From positions 11,133,338 through 11,197,337 of the forward strand of contig CM034401.1 in NCBI GenBank assembly GCA_019925095.2: 64,000 bases of DNA, given 5' to 3'. The translations under genes were made by a program, and so were the position numbers. This document shows, piece by piece, positions 34,151 through 45,654 of this stretch. Position 1 is the first letter of the stretch. Every line of letters starts with the position of its first letter. The stretch comes from Dendrolimus kikuchii (taxonomy: Eukaryota > Arthropoda > Insecta > Lepidoptera > Lasiocampidae). The notes beneath the pieces are model-generated. The model was not told where the DNA came from, did no database searches, and worked only from the letters and a program-made list of their open reading frames with translations.

Positions 34151-36035
34151 TATATATTTTTATAGGCATTGTACAAACTCAAACGATTTACAGATTTATT
34201 ATAGTAATAGAAGATTTCTAAGGATCTTCCTAGCTGTTTGACTACACGGAACTCATATAAATTCGTCATCGTCTTCCGTCTGTCTGTCCATCTGTCTTAA
34301 TATGACACAGTCAAAAAGTACATGGTTTTTATGTCAATGAAATTGCACAGGAAGATGTGGGCTACATCATATACCGCTATACATTGGTGTAGTTTATTAA
34401 ATGTCGCTATTCAGATCTTGAAAAATGATGATGTTCTTTTATGATTTTTATTGACGTCATTCGGCTTGCGCCCCTTAAGACCCAGCGTCCGGGTGCCACG
34501 GACCCCTTGCACCCCCGGGTAAAGATGGCCCCGATGTGAGTAAAACTAGTTACGAGTATAAAATGCCTTCTATGACATTTAACACTACTACCCAGATAAC
34601 ATAAGTAGCAATAATTTAAAAGAGAAATGCCCTGGAAATATCTAGCTTTATATGAGGTTGCTAGTTTTATCTAGTAATAATACCAAGATTCACAAAGTTC
34701 GCTGTTTCATCCTGAAAAAGTCTCCGTTGGCATTATCGGATTAAAACTTGCGTACACCTCAAATAAAAGTTAAAGTATCAAAGTCAGAGATACCTTTTTC
34801 AAGTATGTATCTGTATCAAGATATTACAACAAGAGGGAAAACAAAACAGTGTGCAACAACATTTTGTAACTTTTGCGCATTATTATCTACAAGGCTGTTT
34901 CACGTTTTTCGGCAAATAAAATTGCTCTTATTTTCTTTATGGGCGATTAGCAAAATTCGCTCATTCGAATATAATTCTTACACATTATTTATTATACCAT
35001 TTTAAGCGATAAATGTTTATGTATTCAGTTTTTCCTTCAAAGAATACGGTATTTACTTTGGTATTAATAAATTAGAGGGAAATAAAATAAAGAGTGAAAG
35101 CTTAGCGTCTAACGCTTGCGCTTTATTTCAATAATAACTTAGCTTCGAACTTGGCTGTCACTTACGCAGTTTTTTTTACCTAATATGCAGGCTCACATGT
35201 GCAGACCTGGGACTAAAATGAGAACCATATACTAGAATGATGATAACAATTACTCGCTTCTGTTCCTATTTTTGATATAACAATATTGTGTACACAACTC
35301 TTTGCGACACGAATAAACCCATGAGGTTTGTGCGCCACAGTTCAAATTTGTTTCTAATGTATATGAATGTAAGCTTATTGGATAACAAATTTAAAAAAAA
35401 ACAATCATCATATACATGTATATACTAACGATTAAGGAAAACATTATGATGATATGTGAAACCCGTCAATCCGCCTTGTACAAGCGCTTAATACGGTCAG
35501 TGCCCCAGAAATAAGAAGGCAAGCTCCCAATAATATATAGGTCTAGGAATTTATAGGTCATTATTATAGTACCAAAGGGTTCTAAAGCGATCGTTTTTAG
35601 AAAATCGCTTAATCAAATGGACACGTGTCTGATACTGGTAAGTGTAAGACATAGCAGAGAGGTACACTTTGCTTTCATACATGTCATATCCATAAAAAGA
35701 AACTGCGAATACGACTTCTTTAGGTATTCTGTCCTCTTTGGTAATACTTCTGTCAAATTGTTTAAATTTTTAACAATGCCATATTTTTCAGACTCACTCG
35801 TATATTCCGAAATATTGTTGTAACTTAATTAGCAGGTATGTATAAAATGTGAATATGAATAATCCAATTAAATGCAATATGTATATTTTAAGGATTTTAA
35901 TAACACCTTGACGTAACATCCATCATCTATTTTATATTATCTATTAAATAATATTTACATACATTTGAAACAACACAATTTGCTAATTTTCGACAATTTT
36001 ATGTTTGTACATTCATTATATTTATGTATTGTCAC
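34151..36035. other. Spacer with an old repeat end, no gene
   Basis: At 34470-34540 a GC-rich end (GCCCCTTAAGACCCAGCGTC, CGGGTGCCACGGACCCCTTG, CACCCCCGGGTAA) looks like a dispersed-repeat terminus. The remainder is AT-rich, and frames at 34748 and 35617 have no recognisable domain. Confidence 0.4.
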
Positions 36036-36780
36036 ACGGGCGTAGCCAAGTTTTAATTTCGAGGGGTGCAAGAAAATAAAACAACAAAAATTCGCATAAA
36101 ATAACTAATATTCATCATGTTAAAAAAATCACCGCAGCATTACGAAGCAGTGCATTCACTATTTAGATAACTATAATAATCACAAAATAAGAAGCCCGAT
36201 TTCACACTTAAGGAAGTTAATAGAACATAAATTTGAATGAAATTAACAAAACCGAATTCCAATAACAGATATACATAATTTTTTACTAGTGCATTATATA
36301 ATGTTACAAAACATACAAATTATATTTTAATTATTATTTTCCTCCAAATAACGATTTTTTTTTTGTGTTATTAAACTATGGCGAAGTCCCAAAAGGCGTC
36401 TTATTTTTAGTGTTGCTGCCAAAGGGTTATTGCATTTTATTAACTCAATTCGACTTAAGAAAAAAACCTAATAATAACTATATATTTTTAAACTTTAAAT
36501 TATTTATGTATCTATACTAAAAAAAAACTATATAATTGCACATATATGTATTCAAAACAAAGAGAAAGAAATTAAACGATCACACAGCCGTGAAATTTTT
36601 AATCGATTTCTCGTGATAATTGGTTAACTTGGTTAACGATTTCGAGGTGTCAACCCCTAAAAATATTGTAATGAGAACTGCTAAATCGGGCCTATTATGT
36701 TATAATTCAGCTGAGTAACTCCCATTCCGGGGGTTTTGAACCCCCCGATCCCCTTCCCCTCCACCTGGCAACGCCCCTGC
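36036..36780. repeat. Dispersed repeat with GGGCGTAGCCAAG and GGCAACGCCCCTGC ends
   Basis: The left end CACGGGCGTAGCCAAGTTTT and the right end CACCTGGCAACGCCCCTGCA are roughly complementary. GGGGGTTTTGAACCCCCC near the right end is a perfect palindrome. It may be a single inverted-repeat element of about 0.75 kb. It is AT-rich inside and non-coding. Confidence 0.5.
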
Positions 36781-38095
36781 ATTGTATAATTTAATTGTTT
36801 AATTTATATAAATAGACATCACTAAAAGTTCCACTTAAAACAATACTCTTTATATTCACATTGTGCTCATATTTACAATTTTTTACTTCATTATTGATCA
36901 AACACTCATAGGTATTATTATGTCTCAATTGTAGTATATAACAAAACCATTACCAATATTGAATGTTAATTATACACTATTAGGACATTGGACTTCAGAA
37001 TAATAATAGCTTTAGTGACTTTAAGCATTAGAAATTAATCTATTCTATTCTATTTTTGGCGATTTGGCTTCAACGCTACTGGCCCTGATTCGGCCAATGT
37101 CACAGTAACATTAGGTATTTTGCAACATAAACAAGTCAAGTTTCCACTACCTTTACTCCGTACCTATATATTATAAGATGTTAAAGACGATTTTGGGCTA
37201 ATAACCTTGAAGAGTACGAAAATTATGAAATATATATTATTTAAAACAAATCACATATTCCATCACCATATTGATCAGGGAATTCACAAAATTACACTAC
37301 TCTGTATTTATAAAACAATAAATACCTAGTTAATTTAATACCTAGTACCCTGAACCCAGGATGTAAACAATTAATATTTTGTTCAGACATTCAACAAGGG
37401 CGTGGAATCATATCTTTCATCACCTAATTCATATTCAATATATTGTATCGTGATGGTACTTTCATTTTCTTCATATACTACGGAAAACTTAGTATTATCC
37501 TAGGAGATAGATGTTCTATATCACAAAGTCCTCTTGTCTTTGTTGTTGTCCATTCACATGTATGCATGTATGGTATTTTTACATTGTTATAGCGTGCACA
37601 GTCAGGTTTACAAGTGCAGCATAAAAACAAAGCAAAAGAGATATTTTCTTCGACAACACAAAACACTCAACTTTCTTTTCTTAACAATACTTGGGTTCAC
37701 AGACACAGAAAACGTGGGGAAATAGAACATCTACCCATACAGATATAATATTTCTACGTTACTCTTTACACGTGTAACGACTGGAGCTGCCAGAGGATTA
37801 CTCGCGCAAATTTTGAATGCGTATTCATCTCTCTTGTCAAAGTAATCTATGAATTTAATGAATAAAATAAACATCAAACTAATTTTAGTAAACTAACTTG
37901 AATCTGTTAAAGTGTTCAGTAGAATAGCTCAATTTTTAAATCTCCCTTAAAATGTTCTCGATAAATTAGTACGGGATATACTGCCTTTTCACAATACTAC
38001 CATCAGATTAAAATTGAATCAATTGGCAACAAAGAGTCTTATTCTGTAGCTGTGTAGGAACGGAAATTCTCCGTGCAGGAACAGAATTTTCTCCG
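36781..38095. other. Non-coding spacer left of the BEL/Pao element
   Basis: AT-rich. Just before the LTR, 38060-38095 contains extra copies of TCCGTGCAGGAACAGAATTT, the LTR-start-like sequence. Confidence 0.4.
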
Positions 38096-38520
38096 TGCAG
38101 GAACAATTTTGATGGGAATCGGAAGATAAGCACGCACTTACCTGGTTAATGGGAATGAAATGCGGCTGCTCCTCTGCCCTCAGTCCACTTCACTTCACTT
38201 TATTTGTTATAGTTTGTTATAATTTATATTATATTTTTATTATATTTTACAATTTGATGCGGAGCGGGTTATTTATATAATACATATATTATTTATATTT
38301 AATTAGGGTTGCGGGCGCGATATATTTTATTTTATGTTATGTTATTTACAATATATTTGTATTTGCGGTGCGATTTAATTTATTTTATTTTTATGATGAC
38401 ATGAGATGAACGATTGATTGACGTGACGTGCGAAAGGGGAACGCCGTCATATTTAAAGGAAGAATTTAAATAATAAAGAAAAGTTTGTATATGCCGAAAG
38501 AAGGTTACTTGGCGATACCA
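38096..38520 (-). repeat. BEL/Pao 3' LTR
   Basis: From TGCAGGAACAATTTTGATGG to CTTGGCGATACCA on the + strand. Compared with the other LTR it has an extra TTTGTTATAG near 38203 and several changes in the TA-rich section at 38320-38390; the remainder is identical by eye. The start base is uncertain because TGCAGGAACA-like motifs are repeated just to the left. Confidence 0.85.
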
Positions 38521-38540
38521 TTTCCCCCGGCCTTAAAGGG
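38521..38540 (-). promoter_or_regulatory. Polypurine tract of the BEL/Pao element
   Basis: On the minus strand TTTAAGGCCGGGGGAAA lies directly against the 3' LTR start (TGGTATCGCC). Its place and purine run fit the primer for plus-strand DNA synthesis. Confidence 0.75.
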
Positions 38541-38816
38541 TTGCCTTTAAAAAAAATACATTTAAAGTACGAAGGATCAAATAATAAAGCGAAGACAGTG
38601 AATATTTAACATAAAACAAAATAAAAGCTAGCAGGGAGCAATTATTCGGAAAATCAAGTAAATTAATTTGAGATTTAAGAAATATAAAAGTTATGCGGAA
38701 TAACCAAAATATAAAACAAGATCCTGAATAAATAAAATAAAATAATCTTCTTAATTGTAATAAACAAAATTAAAACTCAAAGCTAACTTAAATATTCTAT
38801 TTCTAACATAACAAAA

Positions 38817-41800
38817 TCATTGATTAGGCAATGGACACAACTTAACGGTAGAACGTACAAAGCTTCCTTTATTAGTTCTTACAGTTACGACACGACATAC
38901 GCCGTCCTTTGAAAGATGTACTGCCTCCACTACACCTATTGGCCAAGAAAGCGGTGGTGCGTTATCTACAATAATAATAACCACAGTTCCTATCTTTATC
39001 GGAACAGAAGGTGTATTCCATTTAGCGCGAGATTGTAATTGATGCAAATATTCAACTCGCCATCGTTGCCAGAATGACTGCACTATTTTATCAAGTAGCG
39101 AATATCTATCAAGCAATTTTCCTGACTCCGTGTATGGCGCGGGCAAAGAATATAGTGGTGCGGTATGTAAGAAATGAGCTGGAGTAAGTGCTGAAGGTTC
39201 AGCAGGATCACTACTCATAACAGTAAGTGGGCGCGAATTAATGAGTGCTTCGACTTGCGTAAGTACTGTAGAAAGCTCCTCATAAGAAAGTATTTGTTGT
39301 CCTATAACTTTAAAAAGATGAGACTTAACTACTTTCACCATACTCTCCCAACATCCTCCAAAATGTGGAGATGCAGGGGGGATTAATTTCCATTCAATTC
39401 TGTTTTCTGAAAGTTCATGCTCAAATTGCAAACGATAGTCATTAAAAAATTTATAAAGATCGCGTAAGTATGAGCGCGCTCCTACGAAGTTAGTGCCATG
39501 ATCCGAATATAGACATTGAACTGGACCTCGTCGCGACAGAAAACGTTTAAGCGCAGAGAGAAAACTTACTGTACTTAATTCGGTTGCTATTTCTATATGA
39601 ACGCAGCGTGTTGTCATACAAGTAAAGATGCATAACCAAGCTTTACGGCTTTTGACTCCTCTACCGCGGACTGGTGTATATTGGAGAGGCCCAGTGTAAT
39701 CACATCCAGTATGCGAGAATGGTTTATCTACTTTAGTAACACGGTGTCTAGGTAAGTCAGACATTAAAGGAAAATGCGGGCGTGGTTTGACTTTAAAACA
39801 CGTGTTACATTTATGGATACGATAACGAATCACGCAACGCGCACCGAGAATCCAATATTGCGTCCTAAGTATAGACATCAATAACTCTGGACCAGCATGT
39901 AGATTCTTAACATGATAGTAATCGACTAATATGTCAACTATATGATCATGTCGCGGTAATACAAACGGATGTTTATGCGAATATTCTAAAGTAGCGTTTG
40001 ACAATCTTCCACCCACACGAATAAGACCGTTTTCATCAAAAAATGGCTTTAATTTTTGTAAAGTAGGTGAACAAGGCTCATTGTTTTTCAAATTTCGAAT
40101 GTCTTGACTAAAGTGAATATTCTGTAACGCAAGAAAAATTTTATTTTCAGCAAAGCTCAAGTCTGAATAAGATACAGAAGAAGAGCGCGGTAACTTATTA
40201 ATAAAACGAAAAATGAAAACAACAATACGTAGTAGTTTCGACCACGAAGATATTCGCTGTGCGATTTTATAAATTGGTGATGTTATAGTATTCGTTATTA
40301 CAGCATGCGTGACAGATTTAAGTTCAGGCATTTCATGAACGTTTACATACTCAAATTTAATTAAAGGCCACTCAGATTGATCCTTAGACGCCCAAGACGG
40401 TCCATTAAACCATAATGAATGGTTTATTAACTTTAAAGGTGATAGGCCTCTAGAAAGACAATCAGCTGGATTATCTTTTCCAGCAACATGATAGAAACAG
40501 TGAGCTGGTAAATTATCGATTATTTTCACAACTCTGTTGGCAACAAATGTTTGCCAGCGATGGGGAGAGGAATTAATCCAACAAAGAACAACTTTCGAGT
40601 CTGTGAATGCATAAAAGTTCTTTATTTTATAAAGAGGTTCAAAATTATCAAGAACCTTACGCATAAGTTTTGACAAAAGAACAGTTGCGCAAAGCTCGAG
40701 TCTTGCAACTGAAACTGTTTTGAGCGGTGAAACTTTAGACTTAGAACACACTAGACGAGTGGTTATATTATTACCGTTGACAACTTGTAAATATATAACA
40801 CTGCCATATCCACGTTCACTAGCATCTGCAAATCCCAAAAGGTGTACAGTACAACCTTGCACTATTCCAAGATGACGAGGTATGCAAAGTTCATTAAGCT
40901 GAGGTAGTTCAAGACAGAATTGCTGCCAGCAGTCTACAATGCGACGGGGAGGAGTGTCATCCCAATCACATTTGATTAACCAAAGCTCTTGAATTAAAAG
41001 CTTGGCATATAAAATGGTGGGAGCTAGTAAACCAATGACGTCCCAGAGACGTGCGACTGTTGACAAAATTGTTCGTTTAGTACATAAAGTGTCTGGTGTC
41101 ACAACCTTAAAATGAAAGAAATCCCCTGACTTATGCCAAAGCATGCCTAATATTTTATGGGGTACGTTCTTGTCGATTTCAAAGTCGACAGATGCTCGAT
41201 GAGTGGCTGGAATGTCCTTTAAAACTGCATCAGAGTTGCAAGTCCATTTCACGAGGTCAAATTGACCCAACTTGAATAACTCTATTAGAGACTTGCTAGC
41301 TGAAACAGCAACTCCTTCATCTCTTTCCGGCAAGTCAGCCATTATACTAAAACAAACATCATCCATATAAGTTGCTCTAGAAGCTATAGAAGCAGCAGAA
41401 GGGAACTCGTGTTTTTCATCAGCAATTAATTGATGAACTACTCGAAGAGCATGAAACGGGCTTGACTTCATCCCGAAACATACACGGTTAAATTTGTAAA
41501 CAGTGATCGGATCTTTAGGACAAAATCGATACAAAATCTGTTGAAATTTGCGGTCTGATTCTCTTACGCCAATTTGAAGGAACATCTGTCGGCAGTCAGC
41601 TGACAGTGCTATCTTAAATAAGCGAAAATTTAAAATAATGTTAAATAAATCTCCTTGTAGGTTCTCCCCTGAATGTAAAACATCATTAAGACTTAAGCCC
41701 GTACTTGTTTTACAACTCGAATCTAGAACCATACGAACCTTCGTTGAAGTTCGATCTTCACGCACAACTGCATGATGTGGAATGAAATAAGAGAATGATT

Positions 41801-44162
41801 TGCCATCGTAAGATATCACACTAATGTAACCCTTTTTAAGATAGTCTCGAATTATCTCATCATAGTTCTTACGCAATATAGTTGAGGTTTCCAATTTTCT
41901 TTCTAAGCATAAGAATCGCCTATGTGCGGTTGAATACGATTCACCTAATTTATAAACATCGTCATTAAATGGTAATGCGACAGTATATCTACCGCTAGAG
42001 TCACGACTAGTGGTAGCGCGGAAGAAATTCTCACATTCGAGATCATCTTGACTTTGTATAGGGGGTGCGGATATTTCCTCAAGTTCCCAAAATTTCTTAA
42101 GAAGACAATCTAAAGATTCTTGCACAACAGTACAACAAGTAGAAAACTTATAAGAAATTTGTAAAGCGGGAGCAGTACCAACCAATACATACCCTAATAC
42201 TGTTTGAACTGCAGGTGGTAGGCCATGTACATTACTGTAAACCATATTAGGCAATAATAAATGCGGAAATAATGACGCGCCTAGTAATATATCTACTTTA
42301 CTAGGATAATTGAAAGTACTATCTGCGAGCGGAAGCGTATTTATATGCGAAAAAAACGTCGTATCTACAGGCACCGTCGGCAGATTATCAGTAATCCGAT
42401 CCACAACAAGCCCTGATACGTCAAAATAAACAAATCTATCAAAACGAGAGAAGACTCTAAAGTCTGCAGTGCCTTTAATAGATTTTTCACATCCACCGAT
42501 ACCTCTTACTGTCATTAGCGAATTTCTATTATAGTTCAACCCTAAACGTGCGCAACAGTCATAAGTTATAAAATTACTCTGAGATGCAGAATCTAACAAA
42601 CATTTCACTATATGACCATTCCCAAAGCTATCATAAACAATAACTTGAGCGGTAGAGAGTAAAATCGTAGTACTCTGTATACACGGAGAAGCGCAACCTT
42701 TGCTATCAACATTATGACTGTGAGCGGATATAGACGTTGGAGTCTCTTCATTTATTACCATCTGCGATGCAGTAGTAGATGTATTGGGAGATTGAATAAA
42801 ATTAGATGAACGCGGCCTCACATTAGCCGTAAAAGACTGCGATGTAATATTAGGGTTTATATGATGCGCGGGGGGAGGCCTTGACGATATTATTTGCGGA
42901 GCAGCTGTAGTTGAAGTGTTAAGGTTAGACGCGACTTCATTAACGTTGTTAACTCTTTCAAAATGTAACAGAGTATGATGGCGTTGATGACAATTACGAC
43001 ACTTCAAACTGGAGCTGCAATCTCGAATTTTATGTTTGATACTCAAACAGTTAACGCACGCATTGTGTTCCTTGACACATTTGAATCGCGCGGAAGCAGT
43101 TAAATTAGCAAAGGCCGGACATTTATAAAAGTGATCATGAATGATGTTATCACACAAACACTTATGTGAATTAAAAGCTGCAACATATGCTTGTGGCCTA
43201 GGGATATTATGAGGTAGTTTATTTGGGAAATTGCGCTGTTGAATATTATGTGTAGAATTACGTTGACTGTTATGAAATATACGATATTGGCTTTTCATAA
43301 ATTCTGTCAGGTTTGCAAATGTAGGCAGCCTTTGATCTCTATGTGTCATTTCAAAAGTGTGAATAGTATGATCATCTAACTTTTTCATAGCAATATGTAG
43401 TAGGATATGATCAGCTAAATTATCAATTGGAAGATTCCTTAATGCATTCGCAGCGGATATAAATTTGTCTAAAAATGTCTGAAAATATAAAGCTGAAGGC
43501 GGACCATTTAATTTAAGGTTCATCATTTGATCTAGGTACGATGAGGCTAGTGTTCGCGTATCCTCATACCTATCAATTAATGAGTTAATTATGGTTACGT
43601 AATTTTCAGCATTAGGAGTAATTCCAGAAAAAACTGCTTGTGCCTTGCTTGAGAGCTTCCCTAACAAATAGTACAGTCTCTCAGCATCGGTAAGCGATGT
43701 GTTATCATGTACAGTTGATTTGAAACTCGAGAAAAAGAGCGGCCAGTTGCGAATGTCACCGTCAAAGGACATTATTTCGATAGGCGGCAACTTAATTGCT
43801 TTACGACGTGGCTCATTAAGTTCAGGTACAGCATTGGACCGCGGCTCAATTTGTTTCATAACGCCTTTAATCTTACAGTACATTTCTTCAACGGACGACA
43901 TATCTTCAAAGTTAGGAACAGAATCTGGTTTGCACTTAAGAAGCAAGTTATTATATTCCTCATTAGTAGCTTTGAATTCATTTCGAATTTGGTCAATTGT
44001 TTCAATACTGTCTAAAAACGTTGCGACGCATTCGGGGCCACAGAATGCCTCTAGTGCCTTTCCATGAACCTTTTCTATAAATTGGTATAAGTATTTCAGG
44101 CGGGCTTCTAAAATTATTAAATTGCGGTTATCATTATCCCCATTATGAACCTTAGGAGGCAT
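38817..44162 (-). CDS. BEL/Pao Gag-Pol polyprotein, 1781 aa
   Basis: One uninterrupted frame encodes all parts needed for retrotransposition. The Gag-like part (residues about 125-300) matches the DUF1759 type common in BEL/Pao. A Cys/His-rich nucleocapsid region spans 335-400 (including CVNCLSIKHKIRDC and CRNCHQRHHTLLH). The aspartic protease has its Asp at 524 in LLDSASQSNFI. The reverse transcriptase has YMDD at 932-935. RNase H carries Asp1113, Glu1156 and Asp1188, with NPADCLSRG at 1231-1239. The integrase has an HH-CC zinc region at about 1417-1455 and catalytic Asp1488, Asp1554 and Glu1606. A C-terminal domain with WPIGVVEAVH follows. Protease before RT before RNase H before integrase is the BEL/Pao order. 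The product would form cytoplasmic particles and integrate cDNA in the nucleus. No stop or frameshift is seen. Confidence 0.95.
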   Translation of the reverse strand: MPPKVHNGDNDNRNLIILEARLKYLYQFIEKVHGKALEAFCGPECVATFLDSIETIDQIRNEFKATNEEYNNLLLKCKPDSVPNFEDMSSVEEMYCKIKGVMKQIEPRSNAVPELNEPRRKAIKLPPIEIMSFDGDIRNWPLFFSSFKSTVHDNTSLTDAERLYYLLGKLSSKAQAVFSGITPNAENYVTIINSLIDRYEDTRTLASSYLDQMMNLKLNGPPSALYFQTFLDKFISAANALRNLPIDNLADHILLHIAMKKLDDHTIHTFEMTHRDQRLPTFANLTEFMKSQYRIFHNSQRNSTHNIQQRNFPNKLPHNIPRPQAYVAAFNSHKCLCDNIIHDHFYKCPAFANLTASARFKCVKEHNACVNCLSIKHKIRDCSSSLKCRNCHQRHHTLLHFERVNNVNEVASNLNTSTTAAPQIISSRPPPAHHINPNITSQSFTANVRPRSSNFIQSPNTSTTASQMVINEETPTSISAHSHNVDSKGCASPCIQSTTILLSTAQVIVYDSFGNGHIVKCLLDSASQSNFITYDCCARLGLNYNRNSLMTVRGIGGCEKSIKGTADFRVFSRFDRFVYFDVSGLVVDRITDNLPTVPVDTTFFSHINTLPLADSTFNYPSKVDILLGASLFPHLLLPNMVYSNVHGLPPAVQTVLGYVLVGTAPALQISYKFSTCCTVVQESLDCLLKKFWELEEISAPPIQSQDDLECENFFRATTSRDSSGRYTVALPFNDDVYKLGESYSTAHRRFLCLERKLETSTILRKNYDEIIRDYLKKGYISVISYDGKSFSYFIPHHAVVREDRTSTKVRMVLDSSCKTSTGLSLNDVLHSGENLQGDLFNIILNFRLFKIALSADCRQMFLQIGVRESDRKFQQILYRFCPKDPITVYKFNRVCFGMKSSPFHALRVVHQLIADEKHEFPSAASIASRATYMDDVCFSIMADLPERDEGVAVSASKSLIELFKLGQFDLVKWTCNSDAVLKDIPATHRASVDFEIDKNVPHKILGMLWHKSGDFFHFKVVTPDTLCTKRTILSTVARLWDVIGLLAPTILYAKLLIQELWLIKCDWDDTPPRRIVDCWQQFCLELPQLNELCIPRHLGIVQGCTVHLLGFADASERGYGSVIYLQVVNGNNITTRLVCSKSKVSPLKTVSVARLELCATVLLSKLMRKVLDNFEPLYKIKNFYAFTDSKVVLCWINSSPHRWQTFVANRVVKIIDNLPAHCFYHVAGKDNPADCLSRGLSPLKLINHSLWFNGPSWASKDQSEWPLIKFEYVNVHEMPELKSVTHAVITNTITSPIYKIAQRISSWSKLLRIVVFIFRFINKLPRSSSVSYSDLSFAENKIFLALQNIHFSQDIRNLKNNEPCSPTLQKLKPFFDENGLIRVGGRLSNATLEYSHKHPFVLPRHDHIVDILVDYYHVKNLHAGPELLMSILRTQYWILGARCVIRYRIHKCNTCFKVKPRPHFPLMSDLPRHRVTKVDKPFSHTGCDYTGPLQYTPVRGRGVKSRKAWLCIFTCMTTRCVHIEIATELSTVSFLSALKRFLSRRGPVQCLYSDHGTNFVGARSYLRDLYKFFNDYRLQFEHELSENRIEWKLIPPASPHFGGCWESMVKVVKSHLFKVIGQQILSYEELSTVLTQVEALINSRPLTVMSSDPAEPSALTPAHFLHTAPLYSLPAPYTESGKLLDRYSLLDKIVQSFWQRWRVEYLHQLQSRAKWNTPSVPIKIGTVVIIIVDNAPPLSWPIGVVEAVHLSKDGVCRVVTVRTNKGSFVRSTVKLCPLPNQ

Positions 44163-44383
44163 AGCGGCGGTATATTAGTTATATTATATTCAATATAAGG
44201 CAACACTTATAAGGCACGCGGGCGGTGAAAAGAAAGGATGCTGGGCGGTGATTTTTCAAACTCGAAAGTTATGAAAAGTTTGAAACACGAGATTTAACCA
44301 TGCATCCGGCTCGAAGGACCATTTGTTGCGGCGGCGCTGGATTTAGCGATAAGCGGACTGCTTCAAATTTGCGGGAAAAGAAG
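44163..44383 (-). other. BEL/Pao 5' leader
   Basis: About 220 bp between the 5' LTR and the Gag start. It is GC-richer (GGCGGTGAAAAG, GGCGGCGCTGG). A primer-binding site should lie at its start, but I see no TGG-beginning tRNA complement adjacent to the LTR. Confidence 0.6.
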
Positions 44384-44794
44384 TGTGGGACAATTTTGAT
44401 GGGAATCGGAAGATAAGCACGCACTTACCTGGTTAATGGGAATGAAATGCGGCTGCTCCTCTGCCCTCAGTCCACTTCACTTCACTTTATTTGTTATAAT
44501 TTATATTATATTTTTATTATATTTTACAATTTGATGCGGAGCGGGTTATTTATATAATACATATATTATTTATATTTAATTAGGGTTGCGGGCGCGATAT
44601 AGGTATTTTATGTTATGTTATTTTATATATATATTTACATTTGCGGTGCGATTTAATTTATTTTATTTTATGACATGAGATGAACGATTGATTGACGTGA
44701 CGTGCGAAAGGGGAACGCCGTCATATTTAAAGGAAGAATTTAAATAATAAAGAAAAGTTTGTATATGCCGAAAGAAGGTTACTTGGCGATACCA
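44384..44794 (-). repeat. BEL/Pao 5' LTR
   Basis: From TGTGGGACAATTTTGATGGG to CTTGGCGATACCA on the + strand. It should contain the promoter driving the minus-strand Gag-Pol transcript. It matches the 3' LTR nearly throughout. Confidence 0.9.
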
Positions 44795-45042
44795 CCGTTG
44801 TTGTATGGCTTATGGCGGAATAAGCCATATCTTAGTCTTTGCAAACTATCGAGTAGACACAAAATACATAACTCGATTAATGGCCAGTTCCTATATCTTA
44901 CTATTCATTCACTTGCCTTACCATCGGTTCAGTTTTAAGATTACTTGCATGGAGCTAATGTCAAATTTTAACAAATAATAGGGCAAATGAACGGTCGTTT
45001 AGATATAGAAACCCGTCATAAGCCAAACAACAAAGGTGTTCA
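44795..45042. repeat. MITE-like element with about 22-bp inverted ends, touching the LTR
   Basis: TTGTTGTATGGCTTATGGCG at 44798-44817 is inverted as CGTCATAAGCCAAACAACAA at 45016-45035. Between them, GCCAGTTCCTATATCTTACT (44884) to ATATAGAAACC (45005) matches the smaller element at 47598-47702. The 5' LTR ends at its edge, so BEL/Pao appears inserted into or right beside its terminal repeat. Confidence 0.65.
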
Positions 45043-45654
45043 CTCAACAATGTTTGTCCATTCATAAAAACCATGATCACGGAAGCTAATGAAACGGATG
45101 AGAGCGATCTACTGATTGATATAAAAAAACGCTCAATATTTTATATTTAACCTATTTTTTTTTAATATCCTATGACCGGTTATCAACTAATTTAGTGGTG
45201 TTAGATTTTTTGCTACCGTCCTAAATTTCTAACATAGTCTAAAAGTCCAAACAATAATAAAATACTTGTTTAGGAATATGTAATCATTGCAGAAGACCAG
45301 AGAGTATTTTACCAAATACACATGACTAAACTAGCGATAAAACTGAATTAGCAACCGTACAACAATAGCTCAGCATTGTCAATTTAATAATAATTGTACT
45401 ATTACTGATAAAATATGATGCTGTTTAAAATGTATACAATAAAACATGTTCTATTGTTATTCGTAAATTAGGTACGATAAGTCGATAACTAGCAGTAGAA
45501 ATAAATTACCTGATAATTTAAAATATGCAATGGAATAATATAGAGTTATTAGTACATACATGTCCAGTTAAGTATATTCACTTTTTTATTTATTCTGCTT
45601 CTAATTTATAATTATTTAATAAAATAATTATGATTTAATTTATTTATTAAATAC
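45043..45654. other. AT-rich spacer, no gene seen
   Basis: No supported feature. Confidence 0.4.

Larger units (their letters stand above)
38096..44794 (-). mobile_element. BEL/Pao LTR retrotransposon, about 6.7 kb, apparently full length
   Basis: Two direct LTRs of about 0.41-0.43 kb flank an internal region with a single unbroken Gag-Pol frame on the minus strand. The LTR limits TG...CA are seen as GATACCA on the + strand ends at 38520 and 44794. A polypurine tract precedes the 3' LTR. I could not fix the primer-binding site, nor a clear target-site duplication: only CCG is shared at both flanks. The intact frame and nearly identical LTRs indicate a fairly young insertion. No separate env frame is present. 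Confidence 0.95.

Noticed and set aside
43699..44067. 122-codon plus-strand frame
   Set aside because: It lies opposite the Gag part of the BEL/Pao frame and has no domain.
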